NCBI GenBank assembly: GCA_050246635.1
Contig: JBFWVR010000013.1
Coordinates: forward strand, 1-64,000
Reading direction: 5' to 3'
DNA: 64,000 nt
Source of the DNA: JBFWVR01 sp050246635
GTDB lineage: Bacteria; Acidobacteriota; Vicinamibacteria; Vicinamibacterales; UBA2999
Positions within the stretch are counted from its first letter, which is position 1. The number at the start of each line of letters is the position of its first letter. The notes beneath the pieces were generated by a model. It worked only from the letters and a program-made list of their open reading frames with translations. It was not told where the DNA came from and did not search any database. Of this stretch, positions 49,978 through 58,538 are shown piece by piece. The position numbers and the translations under genes were made by a program.

Positions 49978-51164
49978 GCCGGGTCCCGGGGCTCGGGCCC
50001 GCCCGCGTCGTCGTCCGGTGACTCCGGCGCCTTCGCGTCGGGCACGGCAATCGTGACGTTCAGCACCTCGCCGTCACGTTTCACTTCCACCGTGACGGAC
50101 GTGCCGGGCGCCGTCTGCGCGAGGTGCAGCAGCACGGCGTCGGGATTGACCGCCGGCTGTCCGCCGACGCTCTGCACCAGGTCGCCGGGCTGCAGGTGGC
50201 CCTCCGCGAGTGAGCCCTCGTCGACCGAGGCCACGACGACCCCGCTCGTGGCGCCGTGGCTCTTCGCCAGCGCCGCGGTGAGGGGCTGCAGGCCCACGCC
50301 GAAGTCGGTCACGGTGGGGGACCCCACCTCGAGCAGGCGGTTGGCCACCGCCTCGAGGGTCGTGGCCGGGACGATCGCCTGGACGCCCGCCTCCGACACG
50401 ACGAGGCCGATGAGTTGTCCCTCGAGCGAGAAGACGAAGGCGCCCTCGGTGGTGATCGGGGCGCTCGAGAGCACGAGCAGCGGCGACTCCCAGTGCGGCT
50501 CCTCGAACCGGTCGGCGCGGCCGAGGAAGATCGGCCGCAGGGTCTGTCCCCCCCGCGAGCCCTCGACGGCCGCGACGTAGCGCGGCACGACGACGTTCTC
50601 GGCGGCCTGCCACGGCCAGAGCATCGGATCGTCCGGGCCCGGCACCCGCACGAGGGCCAGCCGGCGGACCGGGTCGGCCGCGACGACGAAGGGGACCGCG
50701 TCGTTGTCGCCGAGCACGCCCAGCACCGTCGTGCCCGCGTCCAGCATCACCAGCGCCACGTCCGGTCGCACGCGGATGGCCGGGACGTAGGTTGCCGACG
50801 GGGTGGCGGGCAGCCCGTGCTGGACGATCTGGCGGAGCGTGCGCACCGGCGCGCCGTTCGACGGCCGGACGCGGAGGATCACCATCGACGGCGCGATGCG
50901 CCGGTCGAGGCGCTCGACGATCGAGGCGAGCTCGTCGTAGGTGGCGCGTGTCGCGAGCCGCTCGAGCGGCTGCGGCGGCACCTCCACCCGGGCTTCCTCG
51001 GACGGGAACCGGAAGCGGGCGAGCACGATCAGCACGCCCACCGAGATGACTATCGTCATCAGCAGCAGCCGTGTCTCGCGGGACCACCACGCCGAGCGCG
51101 GACCGGTCGGCCGTTCGGCCTCGGCCGGCCGCTCGGGGGCCGCCTGGGGCTCAGAGGGAAGCAT
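49974..51164 (-). CDS. Membrane-anchored PDZ protein, HtrA-like pseudo-protease
   Basis: This 396-residue protein has an N-terminal cytosolic tail, one transmembrane helix (about residues 33-50), a trypsin-like domain (about 90-270) and one PDZ domain (about 275-370, with GVVVASVDEGSLAEGHLQPGDLVQSVGGQPA). The serine-protease motif GNSGGP is replaced by TTEGAFVFS, and no catalytic triad is visible, so it is probably inactive. It is the first gene of an operon with two antiporter-like proteins, so it may sense or bind them in the periplasm. This is inference. Confidence 0.8.
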   Translation of the reverse strand: MLPSEPQAAPERPAEAERPTGPRSAWWSRETRLLLMTIVISVGVLIVLARFRFPSEEARVEVPPQPLERLATRATYDELASIVERLDRRIAPSMVILRVRPSNGAPVRTLRQIVQHGLPATPSATYVPAIRVRPDVALVMLDAGTTVLGVLGDNDAVPFVVAADPVRRLALVRVPGPDDPMLWPWQAAENVVVPRYVAAVEGSRGGQTLRPIFLGRADRFEEPHWESPLLVLSSAPITTEGAFVFSLEGQLIGLVVSEAGVQAIVPATTLEAVANRLLEVGSPTVTDFGVGLQPLTAALAKSHGATSGVVVASVDEGSLAEGHLQPGDLVQSVGGQPAVNPDAVLLHLAQTAPGTSVTVEVKRDGEVLNVTIAVPDAKAPESPDDDAGGPEPRDPA

Positions 51165-51608
51165 GGGGGGTAGTGTACACGGGGAATCGAGGGGCTATTG
51201 CGGGTTCGTCCGGGGGTTCCCGATCGGGTGTTCGGCGCACGGGGTGGGGGCGCCAGAAACACCGAACACACTGAAGACACTGAACACCGCACATACGGAC
51301 CACGGCTTGCGGACCACGGCACATGCTGGTGATTGCGCATGCCGGGCAGTGCACATGCTTGGGCCTGTGAGAAACCTTCGCCCCGACCAAATTCCCCACG
51401 GGCTCTGATTAGCCGTACCAATGCCCTTCAGCGTCTTCAGTGTCTTCAGTGTCCTCTGTGTGTTCAGTGTCCTGGGTGTGTTCGGTGTCCTGGCATCCAC
51501 GGACTACGCGGATTACACGGACTACACGGAATGCGTATAGGCACCGACTAGTCGCGGCAGCCCACCTGATCGGCGAAGTCCGTGTAATCCGTGTAATCCG
51601 TGGATCGC
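51165..51608. repeat. Gene-free region with mixed nonamer arrays
   Basis: This 444-bp gap lies between the PDZ gene start and the end of the B12 operon. It contains ACACTGAAG nonamers (51259-51288), a direct duplication of CGGACCACGG (about 51296-51326), the opposite-strand nonamer CTTCAGTGT and CTGTGTGTT (51427-51493), then GGATTACAC/GGACTACAC (51498-51536) and the inverse GTGTAATCC (51578-51602). No gene or clear promoter was found. Confidence 0.85.
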
Positions 51609-52409
51609 TCAGGCCTGCTCCGTGCCATCCCACCGCGCGAGCGCCTCGTGGACCCTCCGCACGCCCTCGGTGAGTGACGCGGGCCCGGGCTGGAGGATGT
51701 AGGTGGACTTCACTTCGTAGATGTGACCGGCGCGCACCGCGGGCACCTGGCCCCAGCCGGGACGCCCGGCAATGCGTTCCGGGCGCACGGGTTTGCCGCA
51801 CCACGAGCCGATGATGACGTCCGGTGCGGCCGCGATCACCTGGTCGCTCGAGACGATGCGGTCCTTGCCGAGCCGCGCATGGCGGAGGTCGGGGAAGACG
51901 GGATCGCCGCCGGCTATCTCGACGAGTTCCTCGACCCACTGGATACCGGAAATCAGCGGGTCGTCCCACTCCTCGAAGTACACGCGGGGCCGTCGCGCGA
52001 ACCGCGCGGCCGACGCGCGGATTGACGCCAAACCGTCCTCGAGGGACGTCGCGAGCGCCTCGGCCTTGCCGGCGACGCCGATGAGGCCGCCGAGCACGCG
52101 GATCATCTGGAGGATCTCGGCGACACTGCGCTGGTTGAACGTGAAGACGGGATACCCGCGTCTGACGAGCTCCGTCGTGATGTCGGCCTGCAGGTCCGAG
52201 AAGGCGAGAATCAGGTCGGGCTCGAGCGCCTCGATCTTCTCGTAGCGCGCGTGCAGGAACGACGAGACCTTCGGCTTCTGTCGCGCCTCGGGCGGCCGCA
52301 CCGTGTAGCCGGAGATGCCGACGACGCGATCGCCCTCGCCGAGCAGATAGAGGGTCTCGGTGGTCTCCTCCGTGAGACAGACGATGCGGCGGGGATACCG
52401 GTCAGCCAA
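51609..52409 (-). CDS. BtuF-like cobalamin-binding protein without signal peptide
   Basis: This 266-residue periplasmic-binding-protein fold lacks a signal peptide: it begins MADRYPRRIVCLTEETTETLYLLGE, directly at the domain. The start is TTG 52409, 5 bp before the previous gene stop. YEKIEALEPDLILAFSDLQA and WGQVPAVRAGHIYEV are typical of BtuF. Being last in a B12-riboswitch operon, it may bind corrinoids in the cytoplasm. A second, exported BtuF is in the same operon, so the roles must differ. Confidence 0.75.
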   Translation of the reverse strand: MADRYPRRIVCLTEETTETLYLLGEGDRVVGISGYTVRPPEARQKPKVSSFLHARYEKIEALEPDLILAFSDLQADITTELVRRGYPVFTFNQRSVAEILQMIRVLGGLIGVAGKAEALATSLEDGLASIRASAARFARRPRVYFEEWDDPLISGIQWVEELVEIAGGDPVFPDLRHARLGKDRIVSSDQVIAAAPDVIIGSWCGKPVRPERIAGRPGWGQVPAVRAGHIYEVKSTYILQPGPASLTEGVRRVHEALARWDGTEQA

Positions 52410-53127
52410 CCTTCGCGCCCTTCGTGCCCTTCGTGCCCTTCGTGCCCTTCGGATCCTTCGTGTCCTTCGACAGCGTCAGATCACAGAAGACGAACCCGTC
52501 CCGATCGACCACCTCACCGATCCGCACGTCCAGCCGTCGCGTGAACATGGGCCCGCCAGTGACACATGAATGGAACTCGCCGTTCTCGCCGCAGGGATCA
52601 ACGCCGGCGGGCAACTCTTCGAGCAGGGCGGGGTCGAAGGCGCGGCCGGCGAACGACCGATCGAGCTTGCGCGGGTCCACCGTCACCAGGGTCGCCTCGA
52701 GCCCACCTTCGATCATCTCGCGCGCCAGTGCCGAAGTCGGTTTCGCCTTCCAGAGGGGGAAGAGCGGCTCGATCCCGGTGCCCGCGAGCCGGTCCACCCT
52801 GTACTGGCGCACGTCCTCGAGGAACAGGTCGCCGAACGCCATGTGCGTGAAGCCGTCGGCGACCATGCCCTCGACCGCGGCGCGCATCAGGCGTTCGTAG
52901 TCGGCATTCGAGCACGGCCACGGGAGGGGCACGACGTGCAGCGGCAGCCCGGCGGCGTCGGCCTGGGCCTCGAGCACGGCCCGCCGCGTCGCGTGCATGG
53001 CCACGCGGTCGAACGCGCTGTTGGTCGTCGACAACAGCCCCGCGACGGCGCCCGGGTGCTGCTGCCGCAGGACGTGCAGCATCCACGCGGCGTCCTTGCC
53101 GGTGGACCACGACACCATGATCTTCAC
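52402..53127 (-). CDS. Dph6-like PP-loop ATP pyrophosphatase
   Basis: This 241-residue protein belongs to the Dph6/MJ0570 family of ATP-dependent amidating enzymes. The PP-loop SWSTGKDA is near residue 6, and HMAFGDLFLEDVRQYR and ENGEFHSCVTGGPMF are the other family motifs. In eukaryotes and archaea Dph6 makes diphthamide; bacteria lack that target, so the substrate here may be a corrinoid carboxylate. GTG 53127 overlaps the btuF stop. The C-terminus ends in KGTKGTKGTKGAK, coded by a nonamer array. Confidence 0.82.
   Translation of the reverse strand: MKIMVSWSTGKDAAWMLHVLRQQHPGAVAGLLSTTNSAFDRVAMHATRRAVLEAQADAAGLPLHVVPLPWPCSNADYERLMRAAVEGMVADGFTHMAFGDLFLEDVRQYRVDRLAGTGIEPLFPLWKAKPTSALAREMIEGGLEATLVTVDPRKLDRSFAGRAFDPALLEELPAGVDPCGENGEFHSCVTGGPMFTRRLDVRIGEVVDRDGFVFCDLTLSKDTKDPKGTKGTKGTKGAKVG
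52411..52469. repeat. CTTCGTGCC nonamer array at the end of the Dph6-like gene
   Basis: Six 9-mers (CTTCGCGCC, CTTCGTGCC three times, CTTCGGATC, CTTCGTGTC) run from 52411 to 52469. On the coding strand they read KDT-KDP-KGT-KGT-KGT-KGA, and the array ends just before the TTG start of the downstream BtuF-like gene. Confidence 0.93.
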
Positions 53128-54089
53128 TGCACCGCTCCCGGATGGAGGACCGCGGCCATGCGCTCGACGCCCTCGGCGACCCGCGGCCCTGGCACCACCA
53201 GCGTCTTGCCGGTCAGGACGTACACGCGGTGGTCGCGCACCGCCGGCACCGAGGCCAGCCGGGCCCACGCCGCGATCTCCTTCTCGACCGAGCCCTGGGG
53301 CGTCATCGTGGATCGCAGTTCGAGGATCACGTCGGGCCGCCGCGCGAGAATCTGTTCGGTCGAGACCTGCACCGACTCGCGTTCGACATCCGCGAACACA
53401 TCGTCGCCCCCGGCGGCCACGAGCATGTCGTGCAGGAAGCCCTTCCCGCCGCTGGCGTAGATGTTCCGGAGCGATCCCGGCTCGCGCCCGAACACGAGCA
53501 GCACGCGCGGCCGTGGCCGGCCCGCCACGGCGCGCCGCACGGCGGCAATCCGCGCCTCGATGCGGCTGGCGAGCCCCTCGGCGCCGGCGGCGTGCCCCAC
53601 GCGCGCCCCGAGTCCCCGGATCGTCTCGAGCACGGTGTCCAGGCCGCCGTGCCGGTAGTCGTAGAAGGCGATGCCGGCCCGGGTCAGCTGCGTCTTGAGG
53701 TCGTCCTGGCTGCCGTAGGTGACGACGAGGTCGGGCCGGAGCGAGAGGATGCGTTCCGTGTCGGGATCGAGCAGCGCCCCCACGCGCGGCAGCTGCTTCA
53801 CCTCCGGCGGGTCCTCGTCGTAGCTGCTGACGGCGACCACCTGCGGTCCGGCGCCGATCTCGAACAGCATTTCAGTGAGCGCCGGCACTAATGACACTAC
53901 TCGCGTGGGGGCCTTCGTTTGCCACGCGTTGAGGGGAGTGCCGGCGCACATCAGGGCTACGAAGGACACGAAGGTTACGAAGGTCACGAGGGGCACGAAG
54001 GGGAACGGGCGCCCGAGCGTCCGGATCATCCCGACCGCCTTCGTGCCCTTCGTGCCCTTCGGACCCTTCGTGCCCTTCGATCCCCTCAT
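53124..54089 (-). CDS. btuF: BtuF, periplasmic vitamin B12-binding protein
   Basis: This 321-residue ABC binding protein delivers corrinoid to BtuCD. Mature-domain motifs are VVSLVPALTEMLFEIGAGPQVV, RILSLRPDLVVTYG and DVERESVQVSTEQILARRPDVILE. The N-terminus is remarkable. Residues 2-18 (RGSKGTKGPKGTKGTKA) come from one nonamer array and residues 29-45 (PFVPLVTFVTFVSFVAL) from the inverted array, together acting as basic and hydrophobic parts of a signal sequence. Start ATG 54089 overlaps the btuC stop. Confidence 0.88.
   Translation of the reverse strand: MRGSKGTKGPKGTKGTKAVGMIRTLGRPFPFVPLVTFVTFVSFVALMCAGTPLNAWQTKAPTRVVSLVPALTEMLFEIGAGPQVVAVSSYDEDPPEVKQLPRVGALLDPDTERILSLRPDLVVTYGSQDDLKTQLTRAGIAFYDYRHGGLDTVLETIRGLGARVGHAAGAEGLASRIEARIAAVRRAVAGRPRPRVLLVFGREPGSLRNIYASGGKGFLHDMLVAAGGDDVFADVERESVQVSTEQILARRPDVILELRSTMTPQGSVEKEIAAWARLASVPAVRDHRVYVLTGKTLVVPGPRVAEGVERMAAVLHPGAVQ
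53955..54081. repeat. Inverted pair of GAAGG/CCTTC nonamer arrays
   Basis: On the plus strand the left block (53955-54003) has ACGAAGGAC, ACGAAGGTT, ACGAAGGTC and ACGAGGGGC units. The right block (54038-54081) has the reverse sense: CTTCGTGCC, CTTCGTGCC, CTTCGGACC, CTTCGTGCC. Both lie inside the start of btuF and could form an mRNA hairpin over its first 45 codons. Confidence 0.93.
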
Positions 54090-55147
54090 CACGCCTTCCT
54101 CACCAGCAGCCACAGGAAGAACGGCCCCCCGATGAGCGCGGTCACGATGCCGACGGGCAGCTCCATCGGGGCCAGCGCGGTCCGGGCGAGCAGGTCGCAC
54201 AGCACGAGGAACGCCGCGCCGAAGAGAGTCGCCGCCGGCAGCACGATGCGGTGGTCCGATCCCACCACCAGCCTGACCAGGTGCGGCACGACGATGCCGA
54301 TGAAGCCGACGGGGCCGGCCAGCGACACGGCCGCGCCGGTGGCGAGCGAGGCGCTGAGGAACGCGAGCCGCTGTGCGCGGCGGACGTCGACGCCGCGCGA
54401 CGCCGCCAGGTCGTCCCCGAGCGTCAGCAGGTTCAGCGCGCGGGGCAGCAGCGCGAACGCGGTGAACGAGACGAGGAGCAGCGGCGCCGCCGCGATCAGC
54501 GGGTTGAAGCCGCCGATGTCGAGGTCCCCCATCAGCCAGCGCACGCCGCGGAAGACCTCCGCGTAGTCGGCGAGGTACTGGACGAACAGGATGAGCGCCG
54601 AGAAGAACGAGTTCAGCGTCACGCCGGCCAGCAGCAGCACGTTCGTCGACAGCCCACGCTTCTGCGAGGTCGCCAGGAAGTAGACGATGCCAATCGCGAG
54701 CAGCGAGCCGGCAAAGCTGGCCATCGGGACCGAGGAGACGCCGAGCACACCCACGTCCAGCTTGAGCGCGATGGCGATCATCGCGCCGAGCGCCGCCCCC
54801 GCCGAGACCCCGAGCGTGAACGGGGTCGCCAGCGGGTTGCGCAGCAGCGCCTGCAGCACCACGCCCGCCGCGGCAAGCGTGCCGCCCACCACGGCGCCGG
54901 CGAGCACGCGTGGCAGGCGCGCGATGAGGAAGATCTGGGCGTCGACGTTCTCCGCCCAGGGAATCGACGGGTCGAAGACCTTCGCGAGGCTGATGGGCGT
55001 GCTGCCCACCGTGGGGGCGAGCGCGATGACCGCGGCGGTGAACAGGCCGAACAGCGGCACGACGGTGAGGAGCCGCCGGCGCACGCCCGGGATGGGGCGC
55101 GCGGCCGGGGCGGGCTCCGCCGTTGGTGCCGCGTCGGTCAGGGCCAT
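54089..55147 (-). CDS. btuC: BtuC-type ABC permease (FecCD family)
   Basis: This 352-residue protein with about 10 transmembrane helices is the permease for vitamin B12. Family motifs include RLPRVLAGAVVGGTLAAAGVVLQALLRNPLATPFTLGVSAGAALGA, NVLLLAGVTLNSFFSALI, GVDVRRAQRLAFLSASLATGAAVSLAGPVGFIGIVVPHLVR and the coupling-helix region. The N-terminal 25 residues are unusually Ala/Pro-rich. It is encoded next to btuD and btuF, under the B12 riboswitch. Confidence 0.92.
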   Translation of the reverse strand: MALTDAAPTAEPAPAARPIPGVRRRLLTVVPLFGLFTAAVIALAPTVGSTPISLAKVFDPSIPWAENVDAQIFLIARLPRVLAGAVVGGTLAAAGVVLQALLRNPLATPFTLGVSAGAALGAMIAIALKLDVGVLGVSSVPMASFAGSLLAIGIVYFLATSQKRGLSTNVLLLAGVTLNSFFSALILFVQYLADYAEVFRGVRWLMGDLDIGGFNPLIAAAPLLLVSFTAFALLPRALNLLTLGDDLAASRGVDVRRAQRLAFLSASLATGAAVSLAGPVGFIGIVVPHLVRLVVGSDHRIVLPAATLFGAAFLVLCDLLARTALAPMELPVGIVTALIGGPFFLWLLVRKA

Positions 55148-55150
55148 GTC

Positions 55151-55951
55151 CTAGCGGGGCCTCCGCGTGATCGGCACCACCGTGACGTGGCCCGTGTCGT
55201 CGTGGACGTGCACGTCCGCCTCGACGTCGTAGACGGCGCGCACGTTGTCGGGGGTGAGCACGTCCTCGGTCGGGCCGGCCGCGATGATGCGGCCGTGCCG
55301 GATCATCACGAGCTCGCGGCAGATGGCCGCCGCGAAGTTCAGGTCGTGGGTCGAGATGGCCATCGTCACGCCGCGCTCGCGGTTGAGCTGGTGAAGCAGG
55401 CCGGCGACCTCGAGCTGGGCGCCGAGATCGAGCGAGGCGGTGGGCTCGTCGAGCAGCAGGAAGTCGGACGACTGCGCCAGCGCGGCCGCGATGACGACCC
55501 GCTGCTTCTCGCCGCCGCTGAGCGTGGCGAAGTCGCGCCCCTCGAGGTGGGCGGTGCACGTCGCCTCGAGCGCGGCGCGTGCGATCGCGAGGTCCTCGGG
55601 ACCCTCGACCTCGAACAGCCCGAGGTGCGGGTGCCGTCCCATCAGCACCATCTCGAGCGCGGAGTAGTCGAAGGCGAGGTGGGTTTCCTGGGGCACCACC
55701 GCGAGGCGGCGCGCGAGCGCGCGGCGCGGGATGCGTGCGACCGGCACGCCGTCGAGCGTGACCTCACCTGCGTGCGGCGTCCGCGTGCCCGCCATGAGGC
55801 CGAGCAGGGTGGTCTTGCCCGAGCCGTTCGGCCCGAGGATGCCGACGAGTGCCCCGCGCGTCACGTCGAGCGACACGTCGTCCAGGACGAGCGCGCCGGC
55901 GCCGCCACGGCGGGGGCCGTAGCCGAAGCTGACCTTAGCGACCCGCAGCAA
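55151..55951 (-). CDS. btuD: BtuD-type ABC ATPase
   Basis: This 266-residue ATP-binding subunit of the B12 importer has Walker A GPNGSGKTT, Q-loop VPQETHLAF, signature LSGGEKQRV, Walker B FLLLDEPTASLD and H-loop STHDLNFA. A C-terminal extension of about 40 residues ends YDVEADVHVHDDTGHVTVVP. Its start overlaps the btuB stop by 17 nt. Confidence 0.93.
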   Translation of the reverse strand: MLRVAKVSFGYGPRRGGAGALVLDDVSLDVTRGALVGILGPNGSGKTTLLGLMAGTRTPHAGEVTLDGVPVARIPRRALARRLAVVPQETHLAFDYSALEMVLMGRHPHLGLFEVEGPEDLAIARAALEATCTAHLEGRDFATLSGGEKQRVVIAAALAQSSDFLLLDEPTASLDLGAQLEVAGLLHQLNRERGVTMAISTHDLNFAAAICRELVMIRHGRIIAAGPTEDVLTPDNVRAVYDVEADVHVHDDTGHVTVVPITRRPR

Positions 55952-58271
55952 GGCGCACCCCCACGAAGGCGGTCCGGCCGGGGACCGGGTACCCGAGGAC
56001 TTCCTCGTACTGGCGATCCAGCAGGTTCAGGACGCGCCCGTAGACCTCGATGGCGCGCCGCACGCGGAACGACGCGCCGATGTCGGCGACGGCGTGGCCG
56101 GGGTTCGCGTACAGCCCGCCCGTCGGCCCGAACGCCGGCTCCGCGTCGAGCGTCTCGCCGCGGGCCTTGAGGGCGGCAAACGCCGTCAGGCGGCTCCCGG
56201 TCCATGTGAGGTCGAGCGTGGCCTGGTGGAGCGGGCGTCGCAGCAGGGCATCGCCGACCGTGTACGGGGACGGCGCCTGGTTCTCGCCGTCGACGGCCAG
56301 CACCTCGGTATCGAGGAACGTGTAGGCCGCGCGCACCTGGAGCCCGTCGGCCGCGTGCCACCAGCCGGCGAGCTCGAGACCCCGCGACCGCGCGTTGGAG
56401 ATGTTGTCGGTCTGGTAGCGGCTCGTCGCGGTGAGGCGTCCAACCGAGATGATGAGGTCGTCGTACTGGTTCAGGAACGCGGTGGCCTCGAGTGAGAGCG
56501 CCCCGCCCGCGAGGGCCTGCGTGACGCCGGCCTCGTAACTGCGGCTCCGTTCCGGCTTCAGCGACGGGTTGTCGGTGTAGGCGATCTCGAATGCGTCGGG
56601 CGGGCGAATGCCGGTGCCGGCCGTCGCGCGCACGCGCGTCCACGCGGACGCGCCGCCTGCCGGCGTGCCGGGGCTGACGAGCCACGAGACCGCGACCTTC
56701 GGGTTCACCGAGACGACGGTGTCGGCCGCGAAGTCGGGACGTGGTGAGAAGGCGAAGGGATCACCCGGCAGGGCGTCGCGATGGATGCGTTCGGCGCGCA
56801 CGCCCGCGGTGACGGTCGCCCGCGGGTGGCCGGTCCAGCGGGCCTCGCCGAAGAGACCGAGCACCTGGCGCTCGACGGGGATCTCGCCGGAGGCGGCCGT
56901 GATGTACGTGCTCGTCGCGCGTTCGCCGAGCCACTCCGCGCCGGCGGACAGGCCCACCGCGGCGCTCGCCGCGACGTCGGTCTGCGCCCGCAGGTGCGTG
57001 CGGCGGGTGCCGGACGCGGAGGCCCCGAAGGCGCTGGTGAAGTCGAGATCGTACCGCGCGATGTCCAGGTCCACGCGCTGGCGCACGCGGCTCGACGGGC
57101 CGAACCAGGGCTGCACCAGCCGCAGGCTGCCGGCCCGGCGCGCGGTCGTGCCGCGGGACACACGGTCCACGCCGAAGAAGCGCCCGGCCGGGTCCGAACC
57201 GTAGGCGCCCGGCGCGCCCCGATCGGTGTCCACGTACCGGAACGTGCCGAGCACGTCGGTGCCACGCGCGTTCCGCCAGCCGAGGCCCACCGACGCCTGT
57301 CCCGTGCGCGCATCGTCGTTCGAGACCGTCTCGCCACTGGCGGGCGCGAGGCCCGTGTAGCCCTCGTCCTCGAACCAGTCGGCGCCGGCCTGCCAGCGCC
57401 AGGCCTGGACCTCGCCCGCGGTGGCGGCGGCGGCCCGCCGCGTCGCGCGCGTGCCGGCCTCGATCCTGGCGTTCGCCGAGGGCGCGCCGCCGTGCTTCGT
57501 GATGACCTGGATCACGCCGCCGATGGCGTCGGCGCCGTAGAGCGCGCTCTGCGGGCTGCGCACGACCTCGATGCGATCGACCTGGTCGAGCGGCACCTGC
57601 GCGAGGTCGAGCCCGCCGCCGAAGCCGTTCGCGCGCACGCCGTCCACGAGCACGAGCGTGTAGTCCGACTCGCCGCCGCGCGGGAACAACGAGGTCAAGG
57701 TGCCAGGGCCGCCGCTTCGCGCGACCGTGAAGCCCGGCACGAGGGGCAGCGCCTCGGCCAGCGTCGTCGCCTGGTGGGTGCGCAGGTCGGCGCCGTCGAT
57801 GACGGTCACGCTGTCGGGCGTGCGCGAGAGCGGCTGATCGACGAGCCCCGCCGACACCACCACGCCCTCGCTGATGGCGCGCACCTGGAGCGTGAGGTCC
57901 GCCGTCACGGGGTCGCCGTCGTCCAGGCGCACCTCGCGCCAGGGGCTGGCGAGGCCCAGGGTGGACGCGGCAATCTGCCACGTGCCCGGCGCCAGCCGGG
58001 TCAGCGTATAGGTGCCATCCGCCGTTGCCGTGGTCGTGCGCGTGACGCCGCGCCGGGTGGCGGTCACGGTGGCGCCCGGCGCGACGCGGCCGTCGGGATC
58101 GAGCACATGGCCGTCGATCCGCGCGCCCTGGGCCAGGGCCATCGCCGGCAGCATCACGGAGGCCACGCAGGCGAGCGTGACGGCCCGCGTACGCCGCAGG
58201 CGAGTGGAAAGAGAGGTGTACAGGAAGGCAGGGCGAAGGAATCGCCCCGTTCGAACGGGTACGGCAGTCAT
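55935..58271 (-). CDS. btuB: BtuB-type TonB-dependent receptor
   Basis: This 778-residue receptor has a signal peptide (ending ALAQGA near residue 50), a carboxypeptidase-regulatory-like domain (about 50-130), a plug with DSVTVIDGADLR, LVDGVRANGFGGGLD and RSPQSALYGADAIGGVIQVITK, and a C-terminal barrel. ATG 58271 is preceded by GGAGG at 58275-58279, rejecting the longer frame at 58439. Corrinoid specificity is supported mainly by the riboswitch just upstream and the btu genes downstream. Confidence 0.92.
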   Translation of the reverse strand: MTAVPVRTGRFLRPAFLYTSLSTRLRRTRAVTLACVASVMLPAMALAQGARIDGHVLDPDGRVAPGATVTATRRGVTRTTTATADGTYTLTRLAPGTWQIAASTLGLASPWREVRLDDGDPVTADLTLQVRAISEGVVVSAGLVDQPLSRTPDSVTVIDGADLRTHQATTLAEALPLVPGFTVARSGGPGTLTSLFPRGGESDYTLVLVDGVRANGFGGGLDLAQVPLDQVDRIEVVRSPQSALYGADAIGGVIQVITKHGGAPSANARIEAGTRATRRAAAATAGEVQAWRWQAGADWFEDEGYTGLAPASGETVSNDDARTGQASVGLGWRNARGTDVLGTFRYVDTDRGAPGAYGSDPAGRFFGVDRVSRGTTARRAGSLRLVQPWFGPSSRVRQRVDLDIARYDLDFTSAFGASASGTRRTHLRAQTDVAASAAVGLSAGAEWLGERATSTYITAASGEIPVERQVLGLFGEARWTGHPRATVTAGVRAERIHRDALPGDPFAFSPRPDFAADTVVSVNPKVAVSWLVSPGTPAGGASAWTRVRATAGTGIRPPDAFEIAYTDNPSLKPERSRSYEAGVTQALAGGALSLEATAFLNQYDDLIISVGRLTATSRYQTDNISNARSRGLELAGWWHAADGLQVRAAYTFLDTEVLAVDGENQAPSPYTVGDALLRRPLHQATLDLTWTGSRLTAFAALKARGETLDAEPAFGPTGGLYANPGHAVADIGASFRVRRAIEVYGRVLNLLDRQYEEVLGYPVPGRTAFVGVRLAAGR

Positions 58272-58333
58272 GTCGCCTCCCCGGCGTTCTCCGCGCCGGT
58301 GCCGCATCGTGCGGCCGAAGGGACGAGCCCCTT

Positions 58334-58527
58334 GCAGCAGGTCTCCTGACTCGCGGATCGGCGCGTCGCGTTCGCGTCTTCCCGTTCTCGGGGAACAGTG
58401 ACGGGTGTCCGGCTGGCGGGCCGAGGCCCGGGCCGACACCGAGGAACGCGCGCTCCCCGCTTACAGTGGCGGGACCGTGTGGGCTTTGCACCCAACTTCC
58501 CTGACTGCCGGGTACGCGTCGGTTGTC
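58334..58527 (-). ncRNA. Cobalamin riboswitch controlling the btu operon
   Basis: Read on the minus strand, GGGAAGTTGGGTGCAAAGCC is followed by GCCACTGTAAGCGGGGAGCG, the B12-box-like core (GCCACTG) of the cobalamin aptamer, and then by GCGAGTCAGGAGACCTGC at the 3' end. These elements are in the canonical order and spacing of about 190 nt. The 3' boundary lies 63 nt before btuB. When cobalamin binds, btuB operon expression should drop. Confidence 0.93.
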
Positions 58528-58532
58528 GGGCG

Positions 58533-58538
58533 AGTATA
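58533..58538 (-). promoter_or_regulatory. -10 element for the btu operon
   Basis: TATACT on the minus strand, just upstream of the riboswitch 5' end, fits a sigma-70-type -10 box. The predicted start is about 58526. No good -35 hexamer was found. Confidence 0.5.

Noticed and set aside
53124..55559. Extension of btuF upstream to give an 811-residue protein
   Set aside because: The added part is out-of-frame btuC antisense-like sequence rich in Arg; ATG 54089 overlapping the btuC stop fits the operon.
58272..58439. Longer N-terminus for btuB
   Set aside because: GGAGG is placed ideally for ATG 58271, and the extension would run into the cobalamin riboswitch.
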